From Panorpa germanica (taxonomy: Eukaryota > Arthropoda > Insecta > Mecoptera > Panorpidae): DNA of 64,000 nt. Positions 29,301 to 41,700 of the stretch are shown here, in pieces (positions within the stretch are counted from its first letter, which is position 1; every line of letters begins with the position of its first letter). The notes beneath the pieces are model-generated. The model had not been told where the DNA came from. It ran no database searches and worked only from the letters and a program-made list of their open reading frames with translations. Location of the stretch: the NCBI GenBank assembly GCA_963678705.1, contig OY783203.1, forward strand, positions 3,410,001 through 3,474,000, in the 5' to 3' direction. The translations under genes and the position numbers were made by a program.

Positions 29301-32300
29301 ATGTTCACTATTAATTAAACGCTATTTACGATTTAAAGATGATATTAGATATTACAGGATATTCAGGTAACCCATTCTACAACACGGTTTCCCTTTCAGT
29401 CTTTAACAGCAGTTGTAGGGGAATGTTACACTGGTAGATTGGGTTACTTAGTACTAATTAAGTATGTATATATCATTTGCAAGAGATGATTCCGTTTATG
29501 AATAATATTTATTACATCATGAACATACCTTTACTAACGAAGCTTTTAAGGCGAGGGCAACCTCTGGCAAGGGCTTCAACACCGTTGTCAGTAACTAAGT
29601 GGCACCAAGAAATGTTTATATGAGCCAGAACCTAGAGAAATTTCAAATCAAACAGAATAAATAAATCAGACAACGATAAAATACGGTTGTCATTTTAAAT
29701 TCAACGAAAGTCAAAGACCTTCAAATATGTTTTTAAATAGAATGAGTTGTAAAATCGTAGAGAAAATACTATAACAGACTAAGGCATTGCCCAACTTACT
29801 AATACATTGTCTGCTAAACAACAGTGTTCAGCAGGGCTTGAAACAAATCCGGGCCAGATTCTTAATATGCTTTTCTCACATTCACGCTACAACTTGGATT
29901 CAGCACTGGTAAGCGTACAATAATATTAAAGACATAAACCATCTGACCTAAAGACGAAGATATTCTCAAATATTTCGATAGTAAACTCAAAGGATAATGT
30001 ATTTAAATTTTAATGGCATTTCGCGTAGTTAGCTACGAGAAAATTGCTGCACCGGACTGAGTTTGTAGTCTGTAGACATATGTACATGTATATTATTGAT
30101 GTAAATTTCTTAAAATAATTGGAAAGTTAAAAGCGCATTTCTAGCCATATTAGAATTTGCTAAAATCATGTGAATATAGATTTGACTGACTGCTCTGTTT
30201 AGTGCTGTGGAATACTTTTGCTAAGAAAACTATAAAAGCCGCAGCTTCCCAAATCTCTGATATGTTTTAAAAATTGTTGAATATACTCTACCGTTGGAAG
30301 AGGTAAAGAGGAACAACGGTGAGAATAGAGACATGGATGAGAATGATAAGGTGGGAGGAAAAGTGAGGAAGGCAGAGAACTGACTCGTGGGAGCGGTGGA
30401 TGAACTAATCAGAAAAGGAAGGAAGACAAAATGGAAAAAGGAAAGGAGAAGGTATTATGAAGGAGGAGGGATAGCGATGGAAAAAATAGAAAGGTTCAGG
30501 GACGAAGGAAAGAAAGTATAGAGTAGACCAAGGGGAAGTGACAGAATTGTAAGAACAGGAAAAGATGAAGCGAAGATATGGAAAGTTGAGGACGAGAAGG
30601 ATGAAGGAGTACCTAGAAAAACAGAAAGGGAAAGAAATGAGAATGATCACTAGGTTCAAACTGGGGAATGAGGAAAGAAGAAGTAGATATTGGGGAATGT
30701 GCAGGAAAACTTAGAGCACTTTAAGAAAAGGGGCCAAGAGAAAGTGGAAAGTCGATTAAACCTGGAGGAGATATTGCAAGCAAAAAAGGGAAGGAAGAGT
30801 ATGGATGGCGAAGGTAAGAAGAAAGAAAAGAAAGAAGGAGGAGAAGCCAAAATTAAACTTCTTTATGGGTCACGTCTAAAACAATAAACATTACTTACCG
30901 GACATCCGTCAGATAGAGCCTTAAGACTAAGATCAGATATGTTTGCACAAGAATCTAAATTAATAGATATTAATTTGCAACAATGTCGACTTAATGCTTG
31001 AATACTAATGTCTGTTAGTTTTTTGCATTTATTTAAATTTAGTTCTTCAATGTTGGGACATTGTTGTGCTAGCGTTCGTATCGAACCATCCGCCACAGAT
31101 TGGCAACCTCTCAACGACAATTGTCTTAAAAATCCACCACAGCGTCTTGACAGGTTTTCTATTACAGATCCCTGAAAAAAACATATTATTTATTACATTG
31201 TTATTGATTGGGTAGGTGATTGTGATACGAGGTCCTTTAAAATAAAAAGTTGCCAAATTTTCTTACATCTAGCCGAGATTATTGTTGTGGCCCGAAGATC
31301 GAACCCGAAGATAAAATACTCTCGGTCACTGTACCATCTATTTACCAATTAATTTACAGGGTAATAAAAATTAATCTATTTTCTTTTATGTGCAATGCTA
31401 AATGTGAAGTTTGCAAATTAAGTTCGCAGTATTGATACACATAATTAAAACTGAAAAAGTCTAATGTTTTGTAGATATGCGCAGCTGTAATTTCCCTTTA
31501 AATTAAGGTAAAATACTCACCTCCACATCTGTTTGGAAATCAAACAGATCGATTCGTTGCCAATTTGAGCCATCAAGTGCAAGAACATTCCACAACTTAG
31601 AAACTTGCGCGCAGCGACAAAGAGAAACAACGTCTAAGTAGGACAACACTCTCAATAACAATTCTCTGGGAAGTCGTCTAGATATGGGGGCCTCGTCCTC
31701 GCCAATGGGTGTTACCTAATAACAAATCTTTCAGTTAGAACATTCGATTACATTTAGATGACCGTGTTGGTTTCGTAAAATATCAATTTATTTGTGGAAC
31801 TACATTGCTGCCTAATAAGATTGTGATAATATGCGCACATAATACATTTAAACCCAAAAAAAATATTGTTGGTTCGGGGATGGCACCCGAAGACACAGCA
31901 ACCTGGTGTTAATCACAAATGATCTGGGCAGTGTGCCATCACCTTACATTTAGCTCATGAAATAAATATTTGAATTCTAAAGGACCTGACTACTACCTTG
32001 TTCTAAAGATTAAAGCAGCCTATTATTATTTTTCTTTTTTTTTTGTGTACCTATATTTTATTTGATATACAATAAACACTTTTATAGCTAAATACTGTAT
32101 GATGTACACCCTCCATCGCTTTGCATTATAGCTCCATCGTATTAACTTATAGTTGCATTATACCTATACAAAAATTATTTCTATATACCGGACTCTCTTA
32201 GTTCGGACAACCTAGTCCCAATTAGTCCGTTATAGTGAGGTTCTACTATATATAGTTTTAACGTGTAGTTCTCAGTCTAAATGCGATATTGGTAGTAACA

Positions 32301-32803
32301 TCCATTTATTACATGTTACTGCCTCAGCGATATCTTTAGTAGGCGGCAAATTTAAGTGCTAAGCATGGCACACCGACATAAACTTTCTGATTATTAGCGG
32401 GACTTATACAAATTCGCTTATACGCAATTTGAAAGATTGTAGTAATTACTAAAAAATGTGAATTAGTTTAAAAATTATTTCATACAATAAATGAAAAAAT
32501 ACCAATGCACATAAAATATTGGCAGCAATTATTAAAAAAGGCCGGAAATTATTAAAGAGGGTTGCAACTTTAACTTTTGTCTTAGGCAATTAAATCTCTT
32601 ACATAAATAATAATTTCGAAATCGTCATAACAGAATGTTAAAAGAAAAAATTATAAACAGAAACAGTATTTGCCAGTTAAGCAAATGCATGCACTTTCCA
32701 TACATAAGTGCATACATTTTTTCTTCCAGGCACCATGTCTCACTCATACGGAATAAAAGGACAGACACTTTTGAATAAATAATCTAAATAAATATATATA
32801 TAA

Positions 32804-32866
<63 letters not shown>

Positions 32867-33259
32867 CATATGTAAAATATATATAAACAAAGTAAATAAC
32901 TTCAAAGGGCATTACCACACAACAAAAATTTTAATTCCGTGGTTCTATGTTTACTTTACAAACTTGTCACTTTTTATTATTTTTAGGTGATGATGCAAAA
33001 ATAAAAATGAACAAAACCAAAGATATACAGAGCAAAAAGTATTCCACTACTGGATATAAGTATAGCATATTTTAATGCACTTAAGCATCTGTTATTGCAT
33101 TATATATTTCACACTTCAATTGCATTGTACAAGTAAATGAAAATACGCAGACAGCTGATTCTGTCTGCATGAAATTGATAACAAAAAAAACATTTAAATG
33201 AAATTAAAAACATAGTAAAATTTACCTACCTCAAACCTATTACGCCCCGAATGTGACAT
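20175..33259 (-). CDS. Fbxl20: F-box/LRR protein, FBXL2/FBXL20 type (SCF substrate adaptor)
   Basis: Nine exons in transcript order: 33259-33230, 31715-31521, 31171-30899, 29631-29529, 29262-29177, 29045-28854, 20762-20661, 20569-20357 and 20282-20175. They give 433 codons plus TAA (human FBXL20 has 436). The start [10 protein letters not shown] leads into an F-box at about 15-60 ([16 protein letters not shown], then [15 protein letters not shown]) that binds Skp1, followed by about a dozen Cys-containing leucine-rich repeats ([34 protein letters not shown]) that select substrates for Cul1-dependent ubiquitination. The last exon ends [15 protein letters not shown] then YCRCCAIL: a CAAX-type ending, as in FBXL2, consistent with geranylgeranylation and membrane attachment. 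The sixth intron (20763-28853) is 8.1 kb and full of small transposons; the others are below 2.1 kb. Confidence 0.96.
20805..22082. mobile_element. DNA transposon remnant with 27-bp terminal inverted repeats
   Basis: The left end GGGTGGCCCATAAAGAAGTT at 20805 matches the complement of the right end (GGGTAGTCCTTAAAGAAGTT, reading in from 22082) at 23 of 27 positions. The 1.28 kb length would suit a Tc1/mariner-class element, but no transposase frame was recognised inside. It begins about 40 bases from exon 7 of the F-box gene. Confidence 0.6.
21307..21404. repeat. hairpin-forming inverted repeat
   Basis: Arms of about 28 bases (ATGTTGCATTCGTTTTGTAC on the left; complement of the right arm ATGTTGCCCTCGTTTTGCAC) enclose a short AT-rich loop. 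It lies inside the 20805-22082 element and could be a nested MITE. Confidence 0.6.
22342..22690 (+). mobile_element. non-autonomous TIR element, copy 1
   Basis: Left end CTTAGGCCGTCCACACACGA then GTCGACTG; the right end complement starts CTAAGGCACATGGGTCGACT. The interior shares long stretches with the element at 23850-24321 in the opposite orientation (for example AATTTTTAACAATAGCA, TGTATGTATTTAAATACTTT and the CCCTGCGAC block). Confidence 0.65.
23850..24321 (-). mobile_element. non-autonomous TIR element, composite copy 2
   Basis: Main copy at about 23850-24197 is the reverse complement of the element at 22342-22690; a second partial copy in the other direction follows to 24321. The outer ends are inverted: CTTAGGACGTCCGCA on the left and, complemented, TAAGGTCCTCCGCA on the right, and the subterminal ~90 bases also pair (GAATGTGATTA, CTGTGTTGTTAGT, GAGTGAGATAAAACAC). 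Confidence 0.65.
24549..24931. mobile_element. small TIR element
   Basis: TACCCAGTAAAC near 24551 is inverted as GTTTACTGGGTA near 24918-24929. The left end continues CATTTTGGAGT, shared with position 5134-5152. Confidence 0.4.
25052..25182. mobile_element. 131-bp palindromic MITE with TA flanks
   Basis: Arms of about 50 bases pair along most of their length: left GGATTTTCTAAAAAGTGCGG, right complement GGGTTTTCCAATAAGCACGG, both then running through TCGATTT and TATCATCTCATA to ACACC. TA flanks both sides, as for Tc1/mariner-driven MITEs. Confidence 0.7.
25483..25517. repeat. (TA)n microsatellite
   Basis: Alternating TA with one CTATG interruption. Confidence 0.85.
26300..26384. repeat. (TA)n microsatellite, about 42 units
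   Basis: Uninterrupted AT alternation; it creates meaningless Ile-Tyr open frames on both strands. Confidence 0.95.
30290..30860 (+). repeat. purine-rich tract, probably a decayed retroelement
   Basis: About 570 bases where G and A strongly dominate the plus strand (GAGGAAGG, AAAGGAAAGG, GAAGAAAGAAAAG), unlike any other part of the window. The strand bias without a simple repeat unit resembles degraded coding sequence for a Lys/Glu/Arg-rich protein, as in ORF1 of some insect LINEs. All frames are short and broken. It lies in the third intron of the F-box gene. Confidence 0.4.
31255..31345 (-). repeat. tRNA-derived SINE-like fragment
   Basis: On the minus strand an A-box-like TGGTACAGTG (31336-31327) is followed about 21 bases later by a B-box-like GGTTCGATC (31305-31297), the spacing of an internal RNA polymerase III promoter. 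No tRNA cloverleaf with a complete acceptor stem was found, so a SINE fragment is more likely than a tRNA gene. Confidence 0.45.
32790..32862. repeat. (TA)n microsatellite
   Basis: TATAAA-type repeats pass into a pure TA tract from about 32816. In the first intron of the F-box gene. Confidence 0.9.
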
Positions 33260-35359
33260 TTTTCAGAAAGTTTATTATTAAATAATATCAACTGATTATT
33301 TACTTCAAAAAATCCACCCTTATTATTTATCTAAGCCATCGAATTTGACAAAAACATTAGAAGATTTGTATGTTGTGTATGTTGTCACTGTCGATATTTA
33401 GCTATCTTTTGAACATGTACCATATGTACCATACTTCACTCATTATTTCAACCATGGACTCGAATATATATGGAAAGTTAAAAATCATCATTTTACGCAA
33501 AAGCTCACAAAGGCCTCACAAGTGGAACTTTAAGTATTATAGAAGATAATTAAAAATTAAAATAGTCATTAAGTTCTCCCATGACACTCGTTTCCTATTC
33601 TTTTCTCTTCCATTAGTTGCCAGATTTTCTTATTTAAAAAAGTGTAAAAGAGATCCATAAAACTGTCAGTTACTACTTACAGCTGGCTCGTGCTCCACTT
33701 AAAGTTTTGGTATTATGATCTTGTCATCAGAGGAAATAAAATCGATTATTTATTAGTCTGCAGCAGTCCTGTGATATTAAAAGACGGTTGAAAATTAAGC
33801 GGCAACACAGAAATTTAAATATTTAATAGCTATATCCTTATCAACTTTTGGATATTTAAAAATTATTGCATTCAAATTTCAATTAACCTTAAAAATGAGT
33901 TCTCAAGCACATTAGTTAATAATTAAGTTAACTATTGTTTTATAACTATGAACTCCAGATGTATGCCATTTATGAATGCTCTTTCCATATGTTGCTTTAT
34001 TCATTGAGTTTAAAATAATTACTTTAGCCATCTGTGAACAAAAGCAAGCATTTGAACTACGTTTTCAAAAATATGATTATTTCATGCTGCACTTTAAAAC
34101 ATATTTGTATAAAAAAGTTTTACACTATTCAATTTATTGAGACACAATCAGTTAAAATATGCTCAGTGACTTGAACTTTTTACGTACTAATTTCACATAG
34201 ATATGCGATATCTTACTTATAATTAACTGGAAACAAAATGATTTATATTTATGCTAATAGACGAAATAATCTATCTCTTTGTTCGCAAAGTTTTAGAATA
34301 ATAATATAAGAGTTCAAAATTGACATACATTTTATATTGTTTTATATCAACAGTTTTTAAAAATATTTCTGCAATATAAAACACGTAGATTTAGATTTTT
34401 TACACTTTCTAATAAAATATTATATATTTAATTTATTATTATTATATATGTATTTTTTATATATATTTTAAATTTGGCAATTTTCAAGATTGTGGGGGCA
34501 AAAAATAAAAGACATTATTCTTCCTTCCTTAACTTTTTCTTATACTTGGTATAATATATTTATAAATATAAATGTATTTATTTTTCATTACAATAAACCG
34601 CATACATTTGACAAATTATAGTTATTTTGCAGTTATAAAATAGTTTACATTAGTTGGATTATTTTGTGCAAAATATTTTTTTTTCAAATTGCGTTAGTAA
34701 CTTTGGGTCTCATCAAGATCAGTCTTTTCTTCATTTACATAATTAACAAAAAATGTAAATAACTCCTCTTTATACAACACTGTCTCCTCTTTATACGACA
34801 TGTTTTCGAACAACATTCGGTGCTAAGATGGGTACTATGTACTATGCCAATAATTGGATGTTTTTGAAAATACTCCAATTCTGATTATACCTATGATCTT
34901 AGTATAGCAACAGATTGAAGTGTCACAGTATGTACATCTATTCGACAGAGTGTTTCCACAAATTCTAGAATCTAATATAAGACTGCTTCCTTCCAAGTAA
35001 ATTCCTGCCCTTAATGACACATATCGATCAATAGTAAAGAACGTACATAGTCTCCCAACAAATATAAAATCTATAACACTGTTCACTGACTTCAGTCAAC
35101 CTTTAAAAAGATTCGGAAAAATAAAAACAATCTCTTTTATGGAATTGAGAAAAAACATTTAAGATATATCAAATTTTCCAGCGGATCGAGCAGTATATAT
35201 TTATATCTCAAAATGTTTCTTTATTTCAGTTATCATATACCACATTTATAAATGAGACATGTATTTATTAAAAATATGAAAAAGTGGTAAATTTTATTGA
35301 TTTAGCAAAATCTGTTTAAAACTGTGAACTTGCGTTTCTAACGCCATTGCTTCACTCAT
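33260..35359. other. intergenic, 2.1 kb between FBXL20-like and ATF-2-like genes
   Basis: The left end is the 5' region of the F-box gene and has TCTGGCAACT on the minus strand near 33627-33617, like the element before the deoxynucleoside kinase. About 34800-35090 is less AT-rich but its open frame is not recognised. The right end holds the ATF-2-like 3' UTR. Confidence 0.45.
35293..35298 (-). terminator. poly(A) signal AATAAA for the ATF-2-like gene
   Basis: AATAAA on the minus strand (TTTATT on plus), about 60 bases beyond the TGA. Confidence 0.5.
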
Positions 35360-37502
35360 TCAATTACCAGTTGTCTTTAAGCTAATGACTTGTTTCCTTG
35401 GTTGTTTGCGTTTCTTGTTTCTCCGTTCCTCAGAAGTACTTCTTTGTGTCGATGACTGACATACAATAATTTTTGGCGCTCCAATTGCAATGTTGTGACC
35501 TGATAATAAAATGTTCAGTTAAACATTGTTTAATAATTTTTATCTCTTATCTTTTCTTTAGATTTTATAAAATTAAAAACAGGACACAATTCAATTGCGA
35601 TTTTTAGATGTGTAATTCTATAGTTATTTTGTTACTCAAATACACTGCTTACTAAAGATCCGCCTAAAATTTAAATTAGGTTTGTTTAGAAATGCTGAGT
35701 TATTTAATAAAATCATGGTCCTCATGTAAGATAATTTATTTGAGGTAGACATTCAGCAGCGCTAAAAGTTAAACATATTACCTAAGATAGTTCGATTAAT
35801 TAACGGGAACATTCCATTTCAATGTCTTAAACGAAATTCATAAAAACAAAATGTAAACATATGTTATTTACCTTGAGCCATAGCTTTAGCAACAGAGCAT
35901 TCCTTATGCGCTAATAATAAAATTTTTAATTGTGCGTTTTCAGCTTTGAGTTTTGCATTTTCGTCTTCTAATGTTTGAAACCGCTTGGAAGCTTCAGCTT
36001 CTTCCTTTTTCCGTTTTAATCTTTAAGAATTATTTTATTTATAAAATCAATATTAATAAATTAATTAATAATAAATATTAATATTAATTAACAATAAATA
36101 CATAATACCTCCATCGGTACGCTGCTGCCCGGTTTCGGGCTTTCGACTGCTCTTTTTCCGTTTCCTGAACATTTTTATACCTAGACCGATTGACTTTGTC
36201 GATTGGCGTTTCCAGTCCCTTATCATTATCCAACATTACATTTATTGGCGTTTTGGGCTTAGCCCCTAACTTATTCAGTTCTTTCGCATCATAAGGTTTA
36301 TCTACGATAGGGACGTTTTCCAGTTTATTTTGCAAAATATTCTTCAGTCTTGTCTTTACATCTGACGACTCTGAAAGCGAGAACGTCTGATTTATGCTAT
36401 CGGATGTTATAGACGGGTATGCTATTGTCTTCAGAGGCTTTCCCATTGTTGGAACATGCTTCGAGTTGACTGGCAATAACATGTGCCTACCATCAGATAA
36501 TTTGAATAATAAATTCATTTCATACTTGGCTTTCGAATCCTGTGTGGTTTCATAACACAATACCTCATTTAGTGGTTGAGAGGGCTCCAATATTGTAGGA
36601 ATCTCATCAGCTTTTGCAGACGAATCTGTCTGCATTATGGATGGCTGCGTTGAATTTCCATTAATAATAATGTTTTGAAATTTTCTTTTAATCGTTTCTG
36701 TTATAGCACTTTGTTCTCCGTTGCTTTTATGTTTTACAGATTTTTTTGTTAACTTATTTATATCCGCGGATAAATCATTTGTTACATTTTTCTGACAGTC
36801 TGATTCTTTAAGACTGTCTTTAGTTAAAAATGCATCCAAATTTGGAAATACATGCGGTGTATGTAACGTGTCATCTGTTGATATTGGATTGGCAGAAATT
36901 TGAGTCAAAATAGAAGACTCGGATCCGGACTTTACCAATTCTGCAGCTCGTCGGAATGTCTCTTCAAACGGATTCACATTTTGTAAATCTTGGAACAAGC
37001 CCACTTCTTCACAATTCCGAATAAATCGCGTTGGTGTCGGTGTTTGATCGGCTGCAAAGTGCACATTCATTAACGAATGGACCAGTTAATATAGAACTGT
37101 TGCTATCTTAATAATGTTTGAATGTAAATTAGTATAAATATTCAATTCCACATTAAATAGCTTTCCTCGTTAACGTAAATGCTGCATTTATAATCCATTT
37201 AAAAGAAAAATTATTCATAAATGGTATATAACTGTATTGAATGGGTTACGATATAAGGAATTGCCATTTCTACTCTTTAAAGGAAAATCTATATATATTT
37301 CTAAAACAACTATATATTCAATTATGATATGAAACTAGCAACCTACAACAAACATACCTACAAATAGTCCTGTTTTTACTCCCGGACCAAGGTTTAAAAT
37401 CATGTCGTGCTTCTTTGAATGCACCATTAAGTGATCTTCATTGGTAAATCTCATATTACATCCATGACTTTTGCAAAGAAAGGGTTTTTGTGGTTCATCC
37501 AT
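35360..37502 (-). CDS. Atf-2: ATF-2/ATF-7-like bZIP transcription factor
   Basis: Four coding exons in transcript order, 37502-37358, 37051-36109, 36020-35872 and 35499-35360, give 458 codons plus TGA. The N-terminus carries the ATF-2 C2H2 zinc finger (Cys10, Cys15, His28, His32 in KPFLCKSHGCNMRFTNEDHL) and the activation-domain block ADQTPTPTRF at 49-58, whose TP sites at Thr52/Thr54 correspond to the human residues phosphorylated by JNK and p38. After a Ser/Thr-rich linker of about 290 residues come the bZIP basic region (353-366, ARNRAAAYRWRLKR) and a leucine zipper (LEDENAKLKAENAQL), with the typical LLLAHKEC ending. The protein should bind CRE-type sites (TGACGTCA) in the nucleus as a dimer. 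The basic region departs from the usual NRAAASRCR. An acceptor (TATATTCTAG) precedes the ATG exon, so a 5' untranslated exon is likely. Divergent from Pez. Confidence 0.9.
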
Positions 37503-38709
37503 ATCGATAAAATCTAGAATATAAATAAACACCTACTGTACATCTAGCAAATAAAATAATTTTTACTATCATTTAGACGAACTACTTAAAAATATAGTGA
37601 AATAACTAATCTATCTTAGACAAAAACCAGTGAATATTACCTGTACGTCAGAAATGATTTTTTAATTTCAATTATTATCAAATTTCGAAGTAAATTAGTA
37701 TTCCTTTAATAGTTTTAACTATAATATTAATGTATATCCTCTTATCTGGCGCAAACAGTTCTTTTAAAGATAAACTAATTTAAAACCAATATTAATAAAA
37801 CTATGAGCAAGAGAAAGCTACATATATACCAAACGCTAACTAAATTCAAATGTATTACATTTAACTTTATTAGGAAAATAATAATACAAAGTGTTTAAAA
37901 AGGTTAAATGTAACTCGTTTACTTGTTTTGACAAATGTCAAGCAGATATAGCAGGTTGTAGCAGGTGTTTAAAATTAGTGATGCCATACGTGACATAAAG
38001 AAATGGTTTAGGACAGCGTTCAGAATCAATACCTAAAAAAGGTTATTTTAAATTTCGGTTTACGTGTGGTCAAAATTATCGGTTATATTACCAAATTTAA
38101 AAAACTCTCTTTATACTATTACATTTAATAATTAATAATGATCATTTCATATTATTTTCAAGAAAAATTTGTTTCTAAATATTAGAGTAGCTTTTTTTTT
38201 ATGATAGCTTCATATTTTTTTGTCACATCTACTCCTACTCACCGCTTTTTTAATACTTAATAATTATAAATATTGCGCTCCTAAGTGTACTAGTGCAAAT
38301 GAGACTAGTCAAGACTAGCCTTTGATTATAAGCAACGACTAATCGTTATTAGTACAGATGTTATGAGTAATAACAAACGCAGCAAACTTCTCTGTGATTA
38401 TTTCTAAATCTAATCTAGTTTATTTTATAAATGGGCACAATCACAATTGTCAATTGCAACAAAATTACATTTTCTCTATTGGTGAGTTACTACATAGTGA
38501 ATTGTTTAACTTTTGGAAACAAACTATTAGTTTCTTATTTCAATAATATGATGTATAACAGTTGTGTTTCAATTTTTTTTTTGTTGTAGATTTACAAATG
38601 GTAACAAATTTTATTAATAGACGAGGCAAATGTAAGTGGAAAATTATGTCAGTGACTACATAGTACTACTTTATTTTGCAAATTACAAAACTAAAGTAAA
38701 AGTAAAACA
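37503..38709. promoter_or_regulatory. shared 1.2 kb region between the ATF-2-like gene and Pez
   Basis: The two genes diverge here, so both sets of 5' untranslated sequence and promoters should lie inside. The acceptor just before the ATF-2-like ATG, and another (TTTTTTGTTGTAG) before 38591, suggest spliced 5' UTRs on both sides. No clear core motif. Confidence 0.4.
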
Positions 38710-41700
38710 ATGCCTTTTAAATTAAAATTAAAAAGATCTCGACAATATAATGTGGTTTCCAAGAGTTTATTTGTTATATGTATTGAACTACTTGATGGGG
38801 CAAATGTGGAATGTACATTAAGTTCTGAAAGTTTAGGCCGAGAATGTTTAGAACACGTCTGTCAACGTTTGGTAATAAATCAATCAGAATTTTTCGGATT
38901 ACGTTTTGCAGTTCGGCATGGAGGATATCGGTGGGTGGATATGGACCGACCTCTTAAACGTCAACTTGACAAACACTCTGCTTCGAAATCACTTTATTTA
39001 AGAGTAATGTATTATGTTCTGTCTGGAGTTTCTTTAATTACGGATGAAAATACGAGATATCATTATTTCTTGCAATTGAAAAATGATGTGATTGAAGGTA
39101 AAATTATATGTAATTTTAAACAAGCTGTTTTATTAGCTAGTTACAGCAGACAAGCTGAATATGGAAACCATGATACTGAGCGACATACAGTAGACTATCT
39201 TAAGAAATTGTTATCATTTCCAAAACACTTTATTGAAAGTGGAAAGTTAGAAGCTCTTACAGAAGCTGTTATCAGAGAGCATGCCTCTCTGCATAATATG
39301 TCTCAGGGTGTTTCGGAGGAATATTACATTGCTGCTTGTCAACAGTTGGATGGTTACGGTCAGGAGACGTTTTTAGCTCAAGATGATAATGCAAAAGAAA
39401 TCATGTTAGGATTGTCAGTATCGGGCATCATTGTTTGCAGTGATCAAAATCAAACGTCAAAACAATATCGGTTTGTAACATTATAACATACCAAAATAGC
39501 TGACATAACAAAAGTATTATATTTTTCATCTTTGAACGATTTTAGCTGGATAGATATAAGTAATGTGATAAATCAGAAACGATCTTTTACAATCGAGTGC
39601 ATCGATTCACACAGAACAGTTACATTTCACTTATCTGATGTAGACAGTGCAAAATACGTGTGGAGGCTCTGTGTCTTGAAACATACATTTTATATGCAGT
39701 ATGAACAAAATAGACAAAGCCAAGCCCCATTGGAACATCCAAATCCTACCACAAAGCAAATTCAAGAGGTGAATAGTTTATTATATCATAATTATGTTAG
39801 ATTTTTAAGGAGACTTAATATAAAAATATATATTAGGTAATTACAATTTAATACAACAATATATTAATTGAAAGGAAACTAATCTCTTCAATGTAAATGA
39901 AAATCGTGATGTTGGTATTCGGAATGAAATTTGGAGCGACCCTGCAAAGGGTTCCTTAGTTTCATTAACTCCTAAAGTGCAGTCTACTTCATGCCTCGAT
40001 TTAACTGCAAATGCTGATGAGAAAACTTCAGAAAGATTGCGGTAAGTTACATTTACTTTGTGGTTTATGGTTTATGATGCATGTGTTACTTGTTCTGCGT
40101 AACGCTATGATGCAGCATAAAAGAAATTCTCCTCATCTAGATCAATGTTGCCGTCTTATCGACCTGCGCCAGATTATGAAACTGCTGTATTACAGAAATA
40201 TCGACCATCTGTACCTGAAATGATGTCAGGAATTTTATATGGTAGTCAACCAGAAATTCATCGTCCTGCTTCAGATACCCAGCACGGATATTACAACCCA
40301 GTGCATTATCCTGATGTTACAAATCACACGAGCCAGAGAACTCTATATGGAAATCCAGTAGATGGTAAGAAAATAAAAGGAGAAAACGGTTATTGTAATA
40401 AATGAGTCAATTACAAATATATAGAGACAGTGATTTTTAGGAAAAAAATTAAATTTTTTCTTAAAAAAAATAAGAATTTTCTAAGAAATTGGATTTTCAC
40501 AAGATCTTTATTGTTGTTAGTCACAGAATAGAATTGAAAAAGACTTGTGGTTGAAAAACGATTTTTGTCTTGTAATGTAGTAGCCTAAATATGAATTTAT
40601 TATGATTAAAAAAAAATTTAGCTTACGGAAACACTGGGCATTTTCCACAAATGGAAACTTACACCAATGGAGTAGTCGATGGACTAGTTTCTGGAATGAA
40701 ACTATTACACCTCTACAAACCCCCACCACCATACCCGACTAGTCGACTTAATTCAAATTCGACACCTGACCTTGCAGCTGCATCTCAAATTATGAATACT
40801 CCTTCACATAATTTTATTAATAATGTATGTATAAAGGTATATATTATAATTCTTACGGAACTATATCAAACTATGAAACTTAAAAATTGAATAAGGTTGT
40901 AAAAAGTTAAAAGGTACTTATATTTGGTTACAGGTCTCAGGTTCTAGTCCAGACTTAGTATCTACCCGATCATTGTTAAATCAACAACCATATTTTAATC
41001 AGTATATATCTGCACCTTCTGTTCAAGCTTCCGAATCAGTGCCGGCTTATATGTCGAAACCAAATTTGCGCGGAACTTACGAAAATCTCTCTTCATTTAT
41101 TGATAATAACACCTTTAATAAAAACAGAATAATGGATAATACTATTACAAATCATATTCAAAAAGTGTATGATGATAGAGGAAATGTCATTTATTGCATG
41201 CCTAGACATATTGAACATATAGTTGAAAATCGAATAAATCGGATAAATGTTAAACCGGTTCACAGTGACACATCTTTATTTAATAATCCACATTTGCATA
41301 ATAATTCTAATACAGTATTAAATGGCTTGGAAGAACCAATTTATGAGAATGTTCCATTGCCATGGCAAAATGATTCTGAAATGAGGAATAGAACTCATAG
41401 CGTACAGTCTGCACCTGGTTTAATACGATTCGTGGATAAAAAAGATAGTCAAACGATATTTAACGACGATTCAACTATTTACCACCAAAGAATGAACCAG
41501 GTTATTCAAGGAAAAGAGGAAGACCTAACAGAGCGTTTAAAATTAAAGAAAAATGAGTCGTATACCAACCCAGACCACGGTAATCTAAATCTTTTAAAGG
41601 AAGAATCTCAAATTGTAATGAAGCACAATGAGAGCAGTTCTGAAAGTAACTTGGCTATTAGAAACCCAAATGCAGCATCTAATTCTGCATTAAATGAAAT

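Noticed and set aside
34835-35086. 83-codon minus-strand frame in a less AT-rich patch
   Set aside because: No recognisable motif, no splice context and Cys-rich but irregular; treated as chance.
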